From: Larimichthys crocea
Taxonomy: Eukaryota > Chordata > Actinopteri > Sciaenidae
Assembly: GCF_000972845.2 (NCBI RefSeq)
Contig: NC_040032.1
Location: 21,562,248 to 21,626,247, forward strand
DNA: 64,000 nt
Direction: 5' to 3'
The first letter of the stretch is position 1. Each line of letters opens with the position of its first letter. The notes beneath the pieces are model-generated. The model worked only from the letters and a program-made list of their open reading frames with translations, was not told where the DNA came from and did no database searches. The position numbers and the translations under genes were made by a program. Of this stretch, positions 33,949-46,762 are shown piece after piece.

Positions 33949-36900
33949 AAAAGACAACAGTTAACAGAACTAAACAGACATAAAAACGAATCACTGACAA
34001 GTCTACAAAAACCATTACAATGCACGAAAGCAATACATTGGTGTATTCATATATCTATATATATATATATATATGTGAGGATTTACTGCTTCATATCCTT
34101 GTAAATTGGATTTTTGGGGTTTGGGGTTTTTTGGGATTTGGGTCAGACAAAACAAGCCAAACCAAGACTTTGGCTCAGCAAATTTGTGATGGATCATTTT
34201 CACTACTTTTTGTTGCACTTTATTTGGATATTGTCTGCCTACAAATATAGATTCATGATATTTTATATATTGTATTTGGAAATTATTTGAAGCATTTTAA
34301 CTGTTTCACTTTGTCTGTTGGTGTTATTTGTTGAAATGTTACAAAAACTCTCTAGGTGGACTATCCAATTAAAGTGGCACCCCTTTTTTTTCATTTACTA
34401 TGAACCAATACAATCCGCATTGTAATCTTATAACAGCCCGCAAACTTCAAAATTACTGTAGTGAAGCTGAAGTATTTTTCCCTCCCAATCAGTTTTTGGT
34501 TGTTAGAGATACAATTAACTGCAACCCACGTCTTCCCCAGTGTGCAAGCTGTGGGTGAGCTGATGTGACACTCCTGCAGGTCGCTGGTTTTAGTTTTTTT
34601 ATATTTATTTTTAGAATTTTATATCAGGCTGTAAGCTACTGATTTATTTTAGAGGCACGCAGGATGCAGTTTGACAAAGTGATCTGTATCATCCAGAAGT
34701 ATCCTTTAGCCTCATTATAGCTAAAAGGCATCATGTAGTACAGTACATGACCCTCTAGTGTCTTTACCTGTTAAACTGTGATGAAAGGAAACAAAGTAAA
34801 TTACACCTACTTTGTATGTAAATTAGAAACTACATTTGGAAAAAAAAACTTATGGCTACACAGTTTTCTTTCTTTCAAACTAACACAAACAAGTTGCTCT
34901 CACTGATTAGAACAACTTCTTCCACAATCTAATTAGTGCAGTTTTCTGAGTGCTTGATTGAGTGAAATAACAACCTGCATACTCTTGACCCTCTCTTGAC
35001 ATCGTGCATGTACGTAGTCATTAAACACAGATGTTAATTTTCCCATCTGTTTTCGGCTGGCTCAGTGTTGTAGTGTTTAAATAATACATTTTATCGTCTC
35101 AAACTCAAAGCTGCTGATCATTTGTCCTTGATGGTGCATCACTTTCTTTATTTTCTTGCGCTCATCGAATCAAGCTTCAGATTGTAGGTGTCACATAAAA
35201 CAATGTTTCCTGACCTGAGGCTCAGGGACTTTCAAAGTGATCCCAAGAAAAAACATTGGTCACAAGTAGACAGTAAGTCAGTTTTCATCTACCTGTTTTA
35301 ATGTGCAAATTAATCTGATTAGAAACATTAAATACTGATCGACTGTTGGTGGTAATGACCAAAACATGTATGTAAACAATGCAGATTTCAAAATATTCCT
35401 ATATGTTATTTTTCAATTTTTACTGTTGGAGTCGAGCATTGATCGCTTCATAGCTTCATGGTATATGTTTAAACCATTGTGTAACTTTTCTATCATGATT
35501 AAATGAATGGTGCCTCTGTCATTCTCACCCTGTATGCCTGCTTTTATACAAAGTTACTCAGGGTACGATCTCCCATGAGAAGTACATAGTGCTTTGTGTC
35601 ACTAAGTGACACACGACCAACTGTTTTACTTATTTCACTTAGACAAAACAGGGTGCTGACGAGGAGCAGAGTTGGTGTTGTGCTAGAACCGGAGCTGGGC
35701 AAGTGGGCAATGTAACAAGCCTGAGCAGCTTCTATGGACATAACAACAAAGATGAAGAAGAAAAAAATAGAAAGTGACTGAGGAAGAGGTTGCCAAACAA
35801 GAATAAATCTGGGACTGACTTCTAGTTGTTGGCAAGAGCTTTGTGAAATAAAAGGCTGAAAGACACAGAGCTGGGCTTCTTGCTGTTGGACTAGTACGTA
35901 TTAGTTGACTACTGTCTTATGTTGTTGCACCTGCTTGATGTTTGGCTGTTATAGGAAGTTGTCGACTCACTATTTTTTTAAAATCCGAACTAATTAATTA
36001 TTGTTATTATAACAAATACACCTGCAAAGCTACACGCTGAAAATCATAATAAATTATACTTCATCTGCACTGGCCAGTGTGTCCGTAATATTGCAAAGAG
36101 CAGATATGCTTTTTTCTTGACTGAGTGGAGATGACAGAATTAAATAGCTAAGCCACATTCACTGATGGTAATTTCACAGTCTGGGGATTTCTGAGAGCTT
36201 GTTCTATTAGCTCCGGGCACGTTGGACATGTTCAAGATCCATTGGCCAGCAGCTGCCAGCTATACAGTTCTTTTAACCTTTATCTACCCAGGACGGGTAT
36301 TAGAGGCGTATTATGTATGCCATTTTCCAGCAGCATGCTTGACATTGGTACGATCTCACCTGGGACCTGCTTAGTTGTGTCGAAGTCTCCTTATCTCCAT
36401 CGAAGCCAGTGTGGCTTTGCAGCCTAAGTCTGAAGTAGGGTTGAGATAGAACGGGGAGTAACGTGAGAAGGAATCATTAGAACAAAAAGTGTGAGCTTGT
36501 ATTTAAGTCTCTTAAATCAAGCCTTCATTTTCCTGGGAAATATGGTGTTTGGTGGCTGAAATAATTGCATATTGAAAGCGAGGCTCAACAAATGGTGTTA
36601 TTATTCGATAGCCATTACACTGTGAAATAAACATTTCGTTCACAATGATTAGCGAGTTAAAGCAAAAAAAAAAAAAATGTCTGTTTTGAAATTTATTATT
36701 TTTTTGGCCACCTGGAGGCAGCAGAAGTTAATTTGTTATGATTGTACAATTCTAGATTTAATAAACACAAAATGAAAAATAATTAAGCATATTATATCAG
36801 TGTTATTGAATTTTCTATTGGATTTCTTTGGCAAGGTGTTGTGCAGATTGTCCAGAGCCTGGGAGCATGCTGCAATGTTAGCAGCATTAATCTCTGATCA

Positions 36901-37256
36901 ATAAACAGATCACTGTACTATCTAGTCAACTCCCAACACAGGCTAGAGTGTTCCTTTGTGCCCTCACTGTGAAACTTTGAACCACACAAATCCATTTAAC
37001 AGTTTGTTGCAGGGTGTCCATCGTTTAATTGTTGTTACAGACATACGAGCCAGATGTCTTATTTAACTGTTGTTGAACAGAACAGTGAATGTTTCTTTTT
37101 TTATTCCTATGTGATCAGAAATTCATTTAGCTGAAATCTGCATGCACTGACCTACATTAAAAACCAGGTACCCATGCATAATGTTTTTGTATTAAAATGT
37201 AATCTGTATCTGAATAATAAGTGAAAGACCTTATCGGCTATGCAAAGTCTTATCTT
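33949..37256. other. Intergenic stretch, no gene recognised
   Basis: Contains an AT run at about 34049-34074 and the G-rich motif at 34116. Bases 36180-36430 have a more balanced composition but no clear exon. No second gene seen. Confidence 0.45.
34116..34142 (+). other. Canonical G-quadruplex motif
   Basis: Four G runs (4, 4, 3, 3) separated by loops of 3, 6 and 4 bases fit the G3+N1-7 pattern exactly. Confidence 0.7.
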
Positions 37257-37420
37257 TAACCAGTGTTTAGTTTGTCCATTCTGAGCTACTGTAAAAATAA
37301 CATGGCAGAATGTATGCAATAGGTCATTCTAAGCTAAGAAAAACACAACAATTTCTATTTTCAGGTGATTCTACGCTGATAAAAACAGAGTTATGCATAT
37401 TCTATTTCAATTCAATCGTG
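37257..37420 (+). mobile_element. 'GTGTAGGATTTAGTG' fish repeat, copy 5 (3' part)
   Basis: ccagtgtttagtttgtccat, ctgagctactgtaaaaataa, ttttcaggtgattctacgct and ttatgcatattctatttcaa match the second half of the family in order. Confidence 0.65.
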
Positions 37421-40400
37421 TAAATAGAGCTCTCTAAAGCTTAGACACACGTCAAATCTACCATTTTGCAACCAACCACATCTGCAGTCTGGCTCATATT
37501 GTGATCAGACCACAGTCAGGTGTGAATGCAGTCTGAATAGTGAACAGCCACATTATAATAATTAATAAACAGCCAAAGAAAGTTAAAAGGTCACGCTAAA
37601 TCCACCTCTTCTTGCTATCACCGCACTAAAAAGCTATAGAAGAAGAAATGAGCACAGAATCGCTTCAGGAGACTGAATTCTCAATGATCGCCAGAGACTT
37701 TATGTTGTGTCTGAATGTCTAGAAGACGTTATTTGCAACGATGATGATAAAGGAGAGTGACACCAGCAATCATGTTCATTTTATCTTCTTACCTTTTTTT
37801 GCAGGCATTCCCCTTTCAAATCAGTTCAGATAACGGTTGTAAAACATGGTGAAATCATTAGGGTTTGAGTGCTGTGAGATAATATATGTTGTCCGTCCAT
37901 GACATGCTTATAGAAATCAGCTATTGTGGCCCAAGCAGGGTAAGTTTCCCAGCTGCCATAATGTAGCAAATTACACCCTTGCAGGTCTCTACATGTTTCT
38001 AATTTAAAAATGCTTTTTTTGTTCATTTTATAAAAAAGAAAAATCCCAAAGAGGACGTGCCAAGAGAGGAAACATCCCAATTTTACCTGTGCATGTTGCT
38101 AAAGGGATTATGCATCATGGATTCCCAAATGGTTCTCTTGTCCGCTGAGACGTACTCTGAAAGATGTGAAAAGCTGTATATTACACAGAGGTAAAGAGGA
38201 AAAAGGCATCACAAAAATGTTCTCTGCACTCTGAATATCCTGCTCTGTCTCTGTCCTACATGCTTCATGTTACACATCGGGGGGCTAAAAGGGCCTCCTC
38301 ATCTAGCATGAAGGGTAAAGCCTCCATTCCCAGTCGCTCAATCCATGTTAAGAAATGCAATTAGTGTAATGACACCACTGTAAAGCACTTGGGATACTGA
38401 ATCTCCAATAAAGAGTGTTTGTTATGGGTTTTGTGTCTAATTCTAAGCAGGTTTCAACTGTTTTTTTTTTTTGTTTGTTTTTTTTTAAGGCGGTATGAGT
38501 CTTCCTGCACGCACTTCACGTCACACATCCTCATGTTGTTTTTGTCGGGACTAAATCCCCCCATGGCTAACGAGCATCTGTTCACATGGATAAGATATGA
38601 GCGAGGTGTAACAGTCAGCGTCGCTTAAGGAATCATTTCACATTCAACTCATTGGAAAAGACAGCCAGAGGACGGCAGCAACCCACGTGCCCACCAACGG
38701 GGCCCTGTTAGACCCTGCAGCAAACCTGCAGTCCCTGAGATAGGAAATGACAACTGCACAACCGATTGCTGATTTGGGCTTTTAATTGTTCTAAAATTGT
38801 GTTGAAAGCTTACAGGGAAATAAGAAAAACTCATCCAAATAAGACACACACAGCATTACACTGAACTCTTGACCTGTTACCATTATATTATTTAAACTAA
38901 CAAATTCAGTTCAACATTATTTTAGTTGTCGCTTGACAAGCATTTAGTTGATTCGGCCTGTTCTTCTTGGTTTTGCTGCAACTTACTTGTGTCCTTTTTT
39001 CATCTTGACTAGACATTTTTTATAAGCGTTGATTTCTGTGTTCGAACTGCACAAACTTTTTTTCATACTATTATTGAACATATTTCTCTCTGCTGTGAAG
39101 ACATTTTAAAATGTGCATTTATGGAAATTGACATGTTCTGTAGCCACTGACTCTGTACTGTTCTTATGTACCTTTTAAATATATATATATATATATTTTC
39201 TAGGATGTAACTTTATAATATGAAAGCAAGAAACTACATTACCTGAAAGCAAGTTCAGTCAGAAAACTGAAAGTGTCCAGCATAACACTTAAACAGACTT
39301 AATTAATGTTTATTAAATGCTCCATCCATGGAAAATGTTTCATCTAATGAATCCATGAATTAAAATAGTTGTGATGACAATGATCGCAGCGTTAAAGATT
39401 CAACATTTACAGGCTTGTTACTTGCTTGTTACTAACTAGGTGTTGCTGCTGGAAACTCCAGGACCACTTCTTAGCTTGCCAAATTGGGTCCATAGTTTTC
39501 TGTGTTTGCTAAGTCACCAAGATTTCTCTTTAAGATATCTCTGATATGAATTTAAATGCTGAGAGCTCAGATAAACCTGCAGTGAAATATATGTAGAAAG
39601 TTAATAGAATAAAAGTTTACATTTTCAGATCTGCAACCTCTCCTGAAGGGATATTTAGGCTATGTCAAAACCATTTGTTTATGATCAGAGTAATATCACT
39701 ATCATGGTGAAAAGAAAACAACATTGAATTTGGTTGGACAAAGGATATGAAGCACAGTTGTGGTGAATTTTACCTCAACCTCCTCTCTAATCACCTTTCC
39801 TCTTTACTGCTCCATCTCACTGCATGTCCTTTCAATCAACAGCCAGTGCTGTCATTTTTCTGATGGTCACTGTAGGACTAAAGCCCTGCCAAATGAGATT
39901 TCACTGAAGTCCATTAACAAATCAGCAGGGTGGTTTTAGTTGCTTAAACTGTGTAATTGTTAATTGAAAAGTGTGACCATGATGGATTTTCTAAATAATC
40001 CAGGACATTCTTCTGATGTGTTCATCACAAAGAGAGAGACAGACAAACATACAGACACACTGAGGTAGGAGAGGAAGCTCCAGCAGAGCAACAGATCTGA
40101 TTTACTGAAGACCAAGTACACACCAGTGTGTTCCCTGTCTGAGAGCTGCTAAAGGACATTACATGAAATAACATAATGAGCAAAAATAGCAATTTATATG
40201 AAATTAACAAGAATCTTAATTATACAGAATAAGCAAAACACAACTATCCACACAGATATGCTAATTGTACAAATGCAGGATGCAGCACCAGCACCTGTTT
40301 TGGCAAACAGCACATATAATGCAAAATAGTCTAGTTAATTCTGATTTGGCAGCTTTGAAATAATTATGTATTTTGATTTCATTTGCAAGAAAAAGTATGA

Positions 40401-42080
40401 TAGTTAAAAGTTTGAAAAACACTGTACGGCTGAGTTAAGACAGAAGATGTGTGTCTTTTACGTCTGCATAAATGTTCTTCTCCATTACTAATGGAGCATA
40501 CATGCACGAAGGGGGACATTTGCCACCGCTGCACCATGTCAAGAGCTCCAGCCCTGCCTCAAATTTTGATTGAGCACCAAATTACCAGATCGCTGTACCA
40601 TGAGCAGCTGACAAATGTCTTTGCAGCCCGGCAAGTGTGTGCTTTGTGTGAAAGATAGTTTTCAATTTTGTGTGCACCAAACTTTTCATTCACTTTCCAA
40701 ACACTGCAGAGCCACTGCTGAAGTTGCTTTCCACTGATCCCTTCGGAAATAGTATCGCTGTCTGGGGAGATTTCTGGTGATAGCATCATTTTGGGGAATG
40801 TGTTGGTGGTAAGATTAAGGAAGAGTGGTGTAGTGTAGGTGAAGAGATTAAATCCAAGAAAACTGTGATGAAAAAGATCCAAGAGGGCAATGTTTCACCA
40901 ACACATAGGCACCAGTGATATTTAGAGCTCTATATTACATCTAGCTCATTTCCAACACACACTGTGCAAGGTCGGTTTCAGTTCAGGTAAGATAGCTCAC
41001 CATCAAAGCAAATATATTAATTCAGATATCTAACTACTCCAGGAAACATCTAACAAAATAATATATATAAAGAAGGTCACAAGAAATAATTGATATTAAT
41101 GGTTTCTAAGTTCTTTATTTAGTCAGGGCTGCACAATGATAATTAATAAAATCAAACATTCACACAAAAAGATTAAACTGAAAGACAGAAGGCCAAACAA
41201 CATCTACCATTCAACTCCCTAAAGAAGCACACAATGCTGGCAGGAGCTGTTTAATGACAAGACAATTCTAAAAGACATAACTCAGTGCCGACTAAAGAGG
41301 TTTTTATCCTAGTAGCTGTTGTATTCAAAGCAAATTTCAAACACTGAATGCACACAGTATATTGTTTTTCTATATTCTAATGAAACAAACGTGTTCACTT
41401 CCTCCAAAATACACTAATCAATGCAAAACTGGTAGCATGGTTCGAGAACAGTGCAAGTTTTAAAAACTTTCCTCCCACCGCACATTGAGCTTCTTTCAGT
41501 AGAAAGCTGTGATATTTGTGTCATTGAGATTCCATATTCCTGTGTGCAGATAAGTCATTGAACCCACGCATGCTGCTCGGTTTCAAGCGGAATCTGCTGA
41601 CAGAGGACGACTAAAAGCTTGGCTCCACTTCCTCCCACATCAACCCAAAACTGCAAAGTTTTATTCTGTCTCTGTTAAAATGCAGACAACACCGTTCAGC
41701 TCTGCTCAAACTTTCCCATGGGAAAGGAAAAGTTTCCGACGTGGGATTTTTGCTAACAAGAGTCAACAACAGTCAGAAGTTGAAAGTTTAAGTATTATGC
41801 ACCAAGCTCGCTGGTGGACAGCCTGAGTCTGACTGCTACAGTGTGCAACGCTAACATGTCTGTTTCACTCACTGCTAATGAGGAAGACTGCCTGACAGGC
41901 CCTACTACTGCTGCACCAGTGCACACACGCTACCCTACATCCATACATATTCAACAGCCTCGCTTCATTTGTATAGCATCAACCCCATTCTCACCCTCTG
42001 TCTGACAACACTGAGGCACAAGTGTGTGTGGGAAAGGTCAGAACCTAGCTTTGTTTGTATTTTGTGATTGTTTTACTGAC
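37421..42080. other. Intergenic stretch, no gene recognised
   Basis: An AATAAA with a GT-rich downstream region occurs near 38408 after gtaaagcacttgggatactg, wording typical of LINE 3' ends. An AT run lies at 39178-39197. The 107-codon minus frame at 40559-40882 has no recognisable motif. Bases 41590-42010 are of balanced composition and precede the poly(A)-signal candidate at 42095. Confidence 0.4.
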
Positions 42081-42094
42081 ACTGTACATAAAAT

Positions 42095-42100
42095 AATAAA
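42095..42100 (+). terminator. Possible polyadenylation signal
   Basis: AATAAA preceded by tgtacata (42083-42090, PUF-type site) and followed by gtggagacgtgt and then tttgtcattttggttgttgt. This is the same arrangement as at the GALNT 3' end. No upstream gene is recognised, so it may mark an unannotated transcript or be chance. Confidence 0.3.
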
Positions 42101-44955
42101 GTGGAGACGTGTACTCCCTCTCTAAACATTTGTCATTTTGGTTGTTGTAAACAAATAGAAGCACTTGATGATTAATATTCAAATAATCTAAGAATTTCAG
42201 GCCTCAGGTAGCTTCTGCTGCTGTTTCCAGAGCTTGAATGCTCTCTGAGCCAATGATGGAGAAGCTTTTAGAGCAGCTGACAGAAAGCAATAAAGGGAAG
42301 GCTAATATTTTGTGCTGTGCAGTCTGACATTGCTAAACCCTGGAGACATGCACTGCCTTACTTTCCTGCTCTCTGTCTGACTGCCCAGTTATTGTTTGTC
42401 TGAAGGCATGGTCAACATTTCACTTAAAGTCCATGTAAAGGCAATTCTGGGATTTCTTTCAAAATATATTAAATATGTTGGAAAATAGTTGCTGAAAAAA
42501 ACATGTGAAAAGACTTTGAATGATGTGGAGTAAGAGGTTAAAACTGTTTCTCACCAGTTTTCAGTCCAGGATTTTTTGGGGCGGTCCTAAAGGGTGGCTC
42601 GATGACACGCTGAGGCCACCCTGAGCATAGACCTGCACCCCTAGCAGAGAGAAAATTGATGTAATTTTCTGAAATTATCTGACACGTTTTCATCGTTTGA
42701 CTGGGTGGTTAATAACAGTTTCCTCTTTGGTCTGACAAATTCAGATCACATATTTATTCTTACTTTACACAGACTTTAAAGCCCCCCCATGCTTTACCTA
42801 TTACAGCTCCCCATACTTTGCATTACTGGCAGTTATTTTTATAGGTTTATAGAGTGATTTCTTACTTATTAGGCAGTTGTGGTTTTGAGTCACATTAGAT
42901 CATGATTGCTGCAATGTTTTTGCAATTCTTGGAAATTCACTACAAATTGCCACTGTACTGCACTGGTGTCTGCTTTAACTAGCTTCTAACATGCAGAAAC
43001 TGTGTTTGCTACATTCACAGGTTGGTTCGTTGCCAAGACAAAACACAAAGTAGACTCAGGCTGCTGTATAGTTTAATCCTCATTAAGCAGTGCATTAAAA
43101 AACTGCAAGAATCTCAACTCTCAGATGGATGAGAGTTGTCTGTTATAGTTGAATTAATTTACACCAACCTCCATCAACCAATATGTTTTTTTTTTTTATC
43201 TATGAAGGAGTCATTATCTGCATTTAGTGAGTAGATGTTCTTTTCTTGGTTATACTCCCATATCTATTGTCGGTTGACCCTTGTATTGCTTTTCTAAAGA
43301 GAAGAAATATGTTTTGTATTTCATTTCTTTTTCTTCTTGTAACCGCTTACAGGATCAATATCCAATTCTGCCTTCTTTCATCTGAAGAAGTATTCTGTAA
43401 CCTTGCTCCATTTTTACTTCGGAGTTGATGGTGGATTTTTTGGTGCTCATGTCTCATATCTGGACTAGTGTTATTAAAATCCTGCTTGATGTCATCAATA
43501 AGACTGTTAAGGCCAGAAGCCAGGTCCAGCTGTCAATCACCTGCAACTCACATATGGAAATACATGTATTTGGTTACTGCAATTGCATAAACAGAATAAA
43601 AATTGGCAGGGACTATCCTGAGACAAAGGGTAAAGTAGCAAAATAAGAATATGGGTCATTCTATGATAAAATCTCATCCAAATCACTACTTGACAAATTC
43701 TCACAAAAAAAATATTATTTGCTAGCGCTTTATGATGAATATCACTATCTCACTTCTATAGAGAAAACCCAAGTTCATAAACTGCAATCTGAGCTCAGGA
43801 TGACCTTTCTGAAAATTGCACTTGCTCTGGCCGAAATTCTTCACTTTACCTCAAATCAGAGAAAACTATTGTCAGTTACTGGCCATCCAAATGGGGGTAA
43901 GCATATTTTTTTTTGCCTCAAACAATTCACGTACTGGTACTACTGATCTCTGAAGTGGAGAATGTTAAAGGAGATATGACCGTTCAAACAGAGTTACAAT
44001 ACAGAGGATCATGATTTCCATGTGATCCAAATGTTGGCAATGACAACAGGTTTTTTGGCTTCACAAAAAATATTGTTGATAGTATACTGTGTAGTAGTAA
44101 TGATATATTACATGCATTGTATGTATGCATTATATATAATTAGAAAAGTCATGCGAAGATTTCAAATAAGTACTGTGGGAGTACTGTATACTGACTTTTC
44201 TCAACTTTTACTAAGCCCTGAAAATATACTTGTTTGTATTTCTTTATTACAATAATTTTATGTATATTTCCTTTTTCTCTGGTGGTTTGCATCACATTCA
44301 CTTAAGAGCACTGGAGCCGCTCATGGGATTTTATTTGCAGGATGGTTAGTGATACCATTAGTTTTCTGCTGGCCTTTTTATAGTGGCCGGAAAGTGTAGG
44401 ATAGGACGGGCCCAGGGGAAATGCTGCGGAGAGGTTTGATTTCTGTGACTGCAGACTACTGAACATTCTGCAGTTTTTTTTTTTAAACACACAGGTTGAA
44501 TTATTGTTGAATGATCTAAATCCATCATGCCCTGTTGTAAATTTGGCAATGAATGCAACACTTCATGAGGTTGTTACGGCATCACTATAACAATAACAAT
44601 ACCGACTATGTCTTACTGTTACACCGTGTGACTGTTTCAACTGGTTTCACCATTTACACAAAATTTATGAAAGAAGACATTTTATTGACAATAAGGACGT
44701 AAAATTTTAAGAAAATTAGGTTATTTGGGTCTTATTATATATTATGCACATGCCAGAGATTAAGTTATTTCTTTCTTTGAGTAAAAATATTGTGTAAAAA
44801 ACATGTGATCATGTTAATACCAGGGGTTAAGTCTCATTTCAGCTGCCACTGGTCTGATATTTGTAAAATATCAAAGTCATCGACAAACCGACAAAGCTTC
44901 CCTCTTCTGTTGTAGACTAAACACAACAGTGGAGTCGGAGTATTTCCTTGTTGCT
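42101..44955. other. Intergenic stretch, no gene recognised
   Basis: Bases 42425-42640 read like an unplaced dispersed repeat. A perfect 9-bp hairpin lies at 43115-43138 (caactctca, loop gatgga, tgagagttg). Open frames at 43246-44255 are short, AT-driven and motif-free. Confidence 0.4.
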
Positions 44956-44959
44956 GAAC

Positions 44960-45420
44960 TGTATTTGTGGGGTGTTTTAAAGGATTTTCAACTGTTGAGT
45001 TGATGATTATGAGTTCAGGCAGTGGAGAGAAAGTGCACAGGAGTCCAAGATGTCTTATGCCTCAAGGTTTATTAATGCAGCCAAGGAGAATGGAGAATTC
45101 ATCAATACATTCTGTCATGGCTGTCTCAATTCTGAAGAAGCTCTCTGGTTAGTCTGTATGTCCTCAGAATAGTGAGACAAGTCATTTGCCAACTGGTCTT
45201 CAAACAAGAAATATGTTTACTCTTGTGGTCCAACATTGCTATCTGACTCCGTCCAAGGCTTCTATGTTATTTATCTGTTGTGTCTAGGGAGTGAGACTGC
45301 CCTATTCTCTGACCTCGGTTACCAAGTCAGTGACTTACAGATTTAATGCTACCCTTACAGTAAGCTCAAGACAAATGTCTGACCCTGTGTAACATCTATA
45401 TTTGGCGTGCTAGAAGAGAA
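44960..45420 (+). mobile_element. Unclassified fish repeat, possibly an LTR remnant
   Basis: cctcaaggtttattaatgca, gccaaggagaatggagaatt, catggctgtctcaattctga and ttatctgttgtgtctaggga match in order a dispersed fish sequence I recall with LTR-like context. No coding region or second LTR is visible, so class and limits are uncertain. Confidence 0.4.
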
Positions 45421-45857
45421 AATTCCTTCACAATCTGCAGTGGGAACCAATAGCCCATTGAGTGTCATGGACAGACTATGGAAATAAGAAAGTTTTCTTT
45501 GTTTTTGTTAGATTTTTTTTTTCTTCATGGGATTTGTTGACACTAAGAAAAAACAACCCCAGTCTGGAAAGAGTTTGACTTCTACAATCCCTACATCTTT
45601 ACAACTCTGCATATTTTAAACTTGAAATGTGAAAAGAAGCCACAAGTTCGTTTACTGCTTTTTTTATTCAGTAAAAGAACTTGTTTTTTTTTGTTTTGCT
45701 TTTGTTTTTTATATAATGTCACCACCACAGACATCTCAAAAGATGCCTGCACTGAGGGGTAAAAGAGATGTAAAGAGTGGACAAAAAACTTTAGATTATA
45801 TTTCTTCACCTGGCTTTGTCTGGCTGGAGAATTCTTCTGCAAACAAAGTTGTGCATG

Positions 45858-45893
<36 letters not shown>

Positions 45894-46568
45894 AACACAC
45901 AAATGTATATACTGTTGGATGATTTTACCCTGCAGGCACCAAGACTGGTGGATATGCATCTACATCCCTTGGCTTTGATGAATAAAATATGAAAGCTCAG
46001 TTTATACCGCTCTCTATTTGACTTGAAATATTTATACCTTTTCCTATTGTAAAGACAAGCAGGTACCATGGGAGAGCCGGGTCAAGGAGACTCAGGAGTC
46101 TAATCTATATGATCTTTTTTTTTTCTTCATTCCCTTCTGCCCTCTCCTTCTATCTCTCTCTGCCTGGCATAATTAATCACCTCAGACTGATGTTTACATA
46201 GTCTGATAGCCTGAGGAAATGTCTCGGAGGGATAACTCAAATTCCCTGCCTCAGCACAAGTGAGAGTTTAACTCACGGCTGCAGGTGAAGGAGTTCTTTC
46301 CTACTTTTATTTATTTATTTATGTTTTATCCACTTTCAAACCATTCAGAAATTTGACAGACTGACATAGTTCAGCTACAATGTGTTTTAGGAAATACTGA
46401 CTTCAAAAACGAGTAAAGTAAAGTAAGTAAATAGGATAAAGATGAAAAAACGAGGCTGCAGTGTTCATTACTGCACATAGTAAAAGGTGACTGTAAAAAA
46501 AAAAAAGTTAAGTAGAGGCTGTTTGCTTCCTTTCTAGTGTTTTCCTGTTGCTTCCCCCCCTCTTGTGT
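45421..46568. other. Intergenic stretch, no gene recognised
   Basis: Contains the CA repeat at 45861 and T-rich runs at 45505-45520 and 45655-45710. No exon recognised. Confidence 0.45.
45861..45890. repeat. (AC)15 microsatellite
   Basis: Thirty bases of perfect ac. Open frames with T-H-T-H or C-V-C-V runs crossing it are artefacts. Confidence 0.95.
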
Positions 46569-46762
46569 TGGATGGATGGATGGATGGATGGATGGATGGA
46601 TGGATGGATGCATGGATGGATGGAAGGATGGAAGGATGGATGGATGGATGGATGCATGGATGGATGGATGGATGGATGCATGGATGGATGGATGGATGGA
46701 AGGATGGATAGATGGAAGGATGGATGGATGCATGGATGGATGGATGGAAGGATGGATGGATG
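46569..46762. repeat. (GGAT)n array with interspersed variants
   Basis: About 194 bases of tggatgga units, with recurrent single-base variants gcat and ggaag at irregular intervals. Open frames on both strands (M-D-G-W and P-S-I-H runs) are artefacts. Confidence 0.95.

Noticed and set aside
38400..38440. Second gene 3' end at the AATAAA near 38408
   Set aside because: The upstream words (gtaaagcacttgggatactg) are typical of LINE 3' ends and no exon precedes it.
40559..40882. 107-codon minus-strand frame
   Set aside because: No recognisable domain and no clear splice sites; its middle looked exon-like but could not be tied to a family.
45591..45959. 122-codon minus frame with a C-V-C-V run
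   Set aside because: Created by the CA repeat and poly-T stretches.
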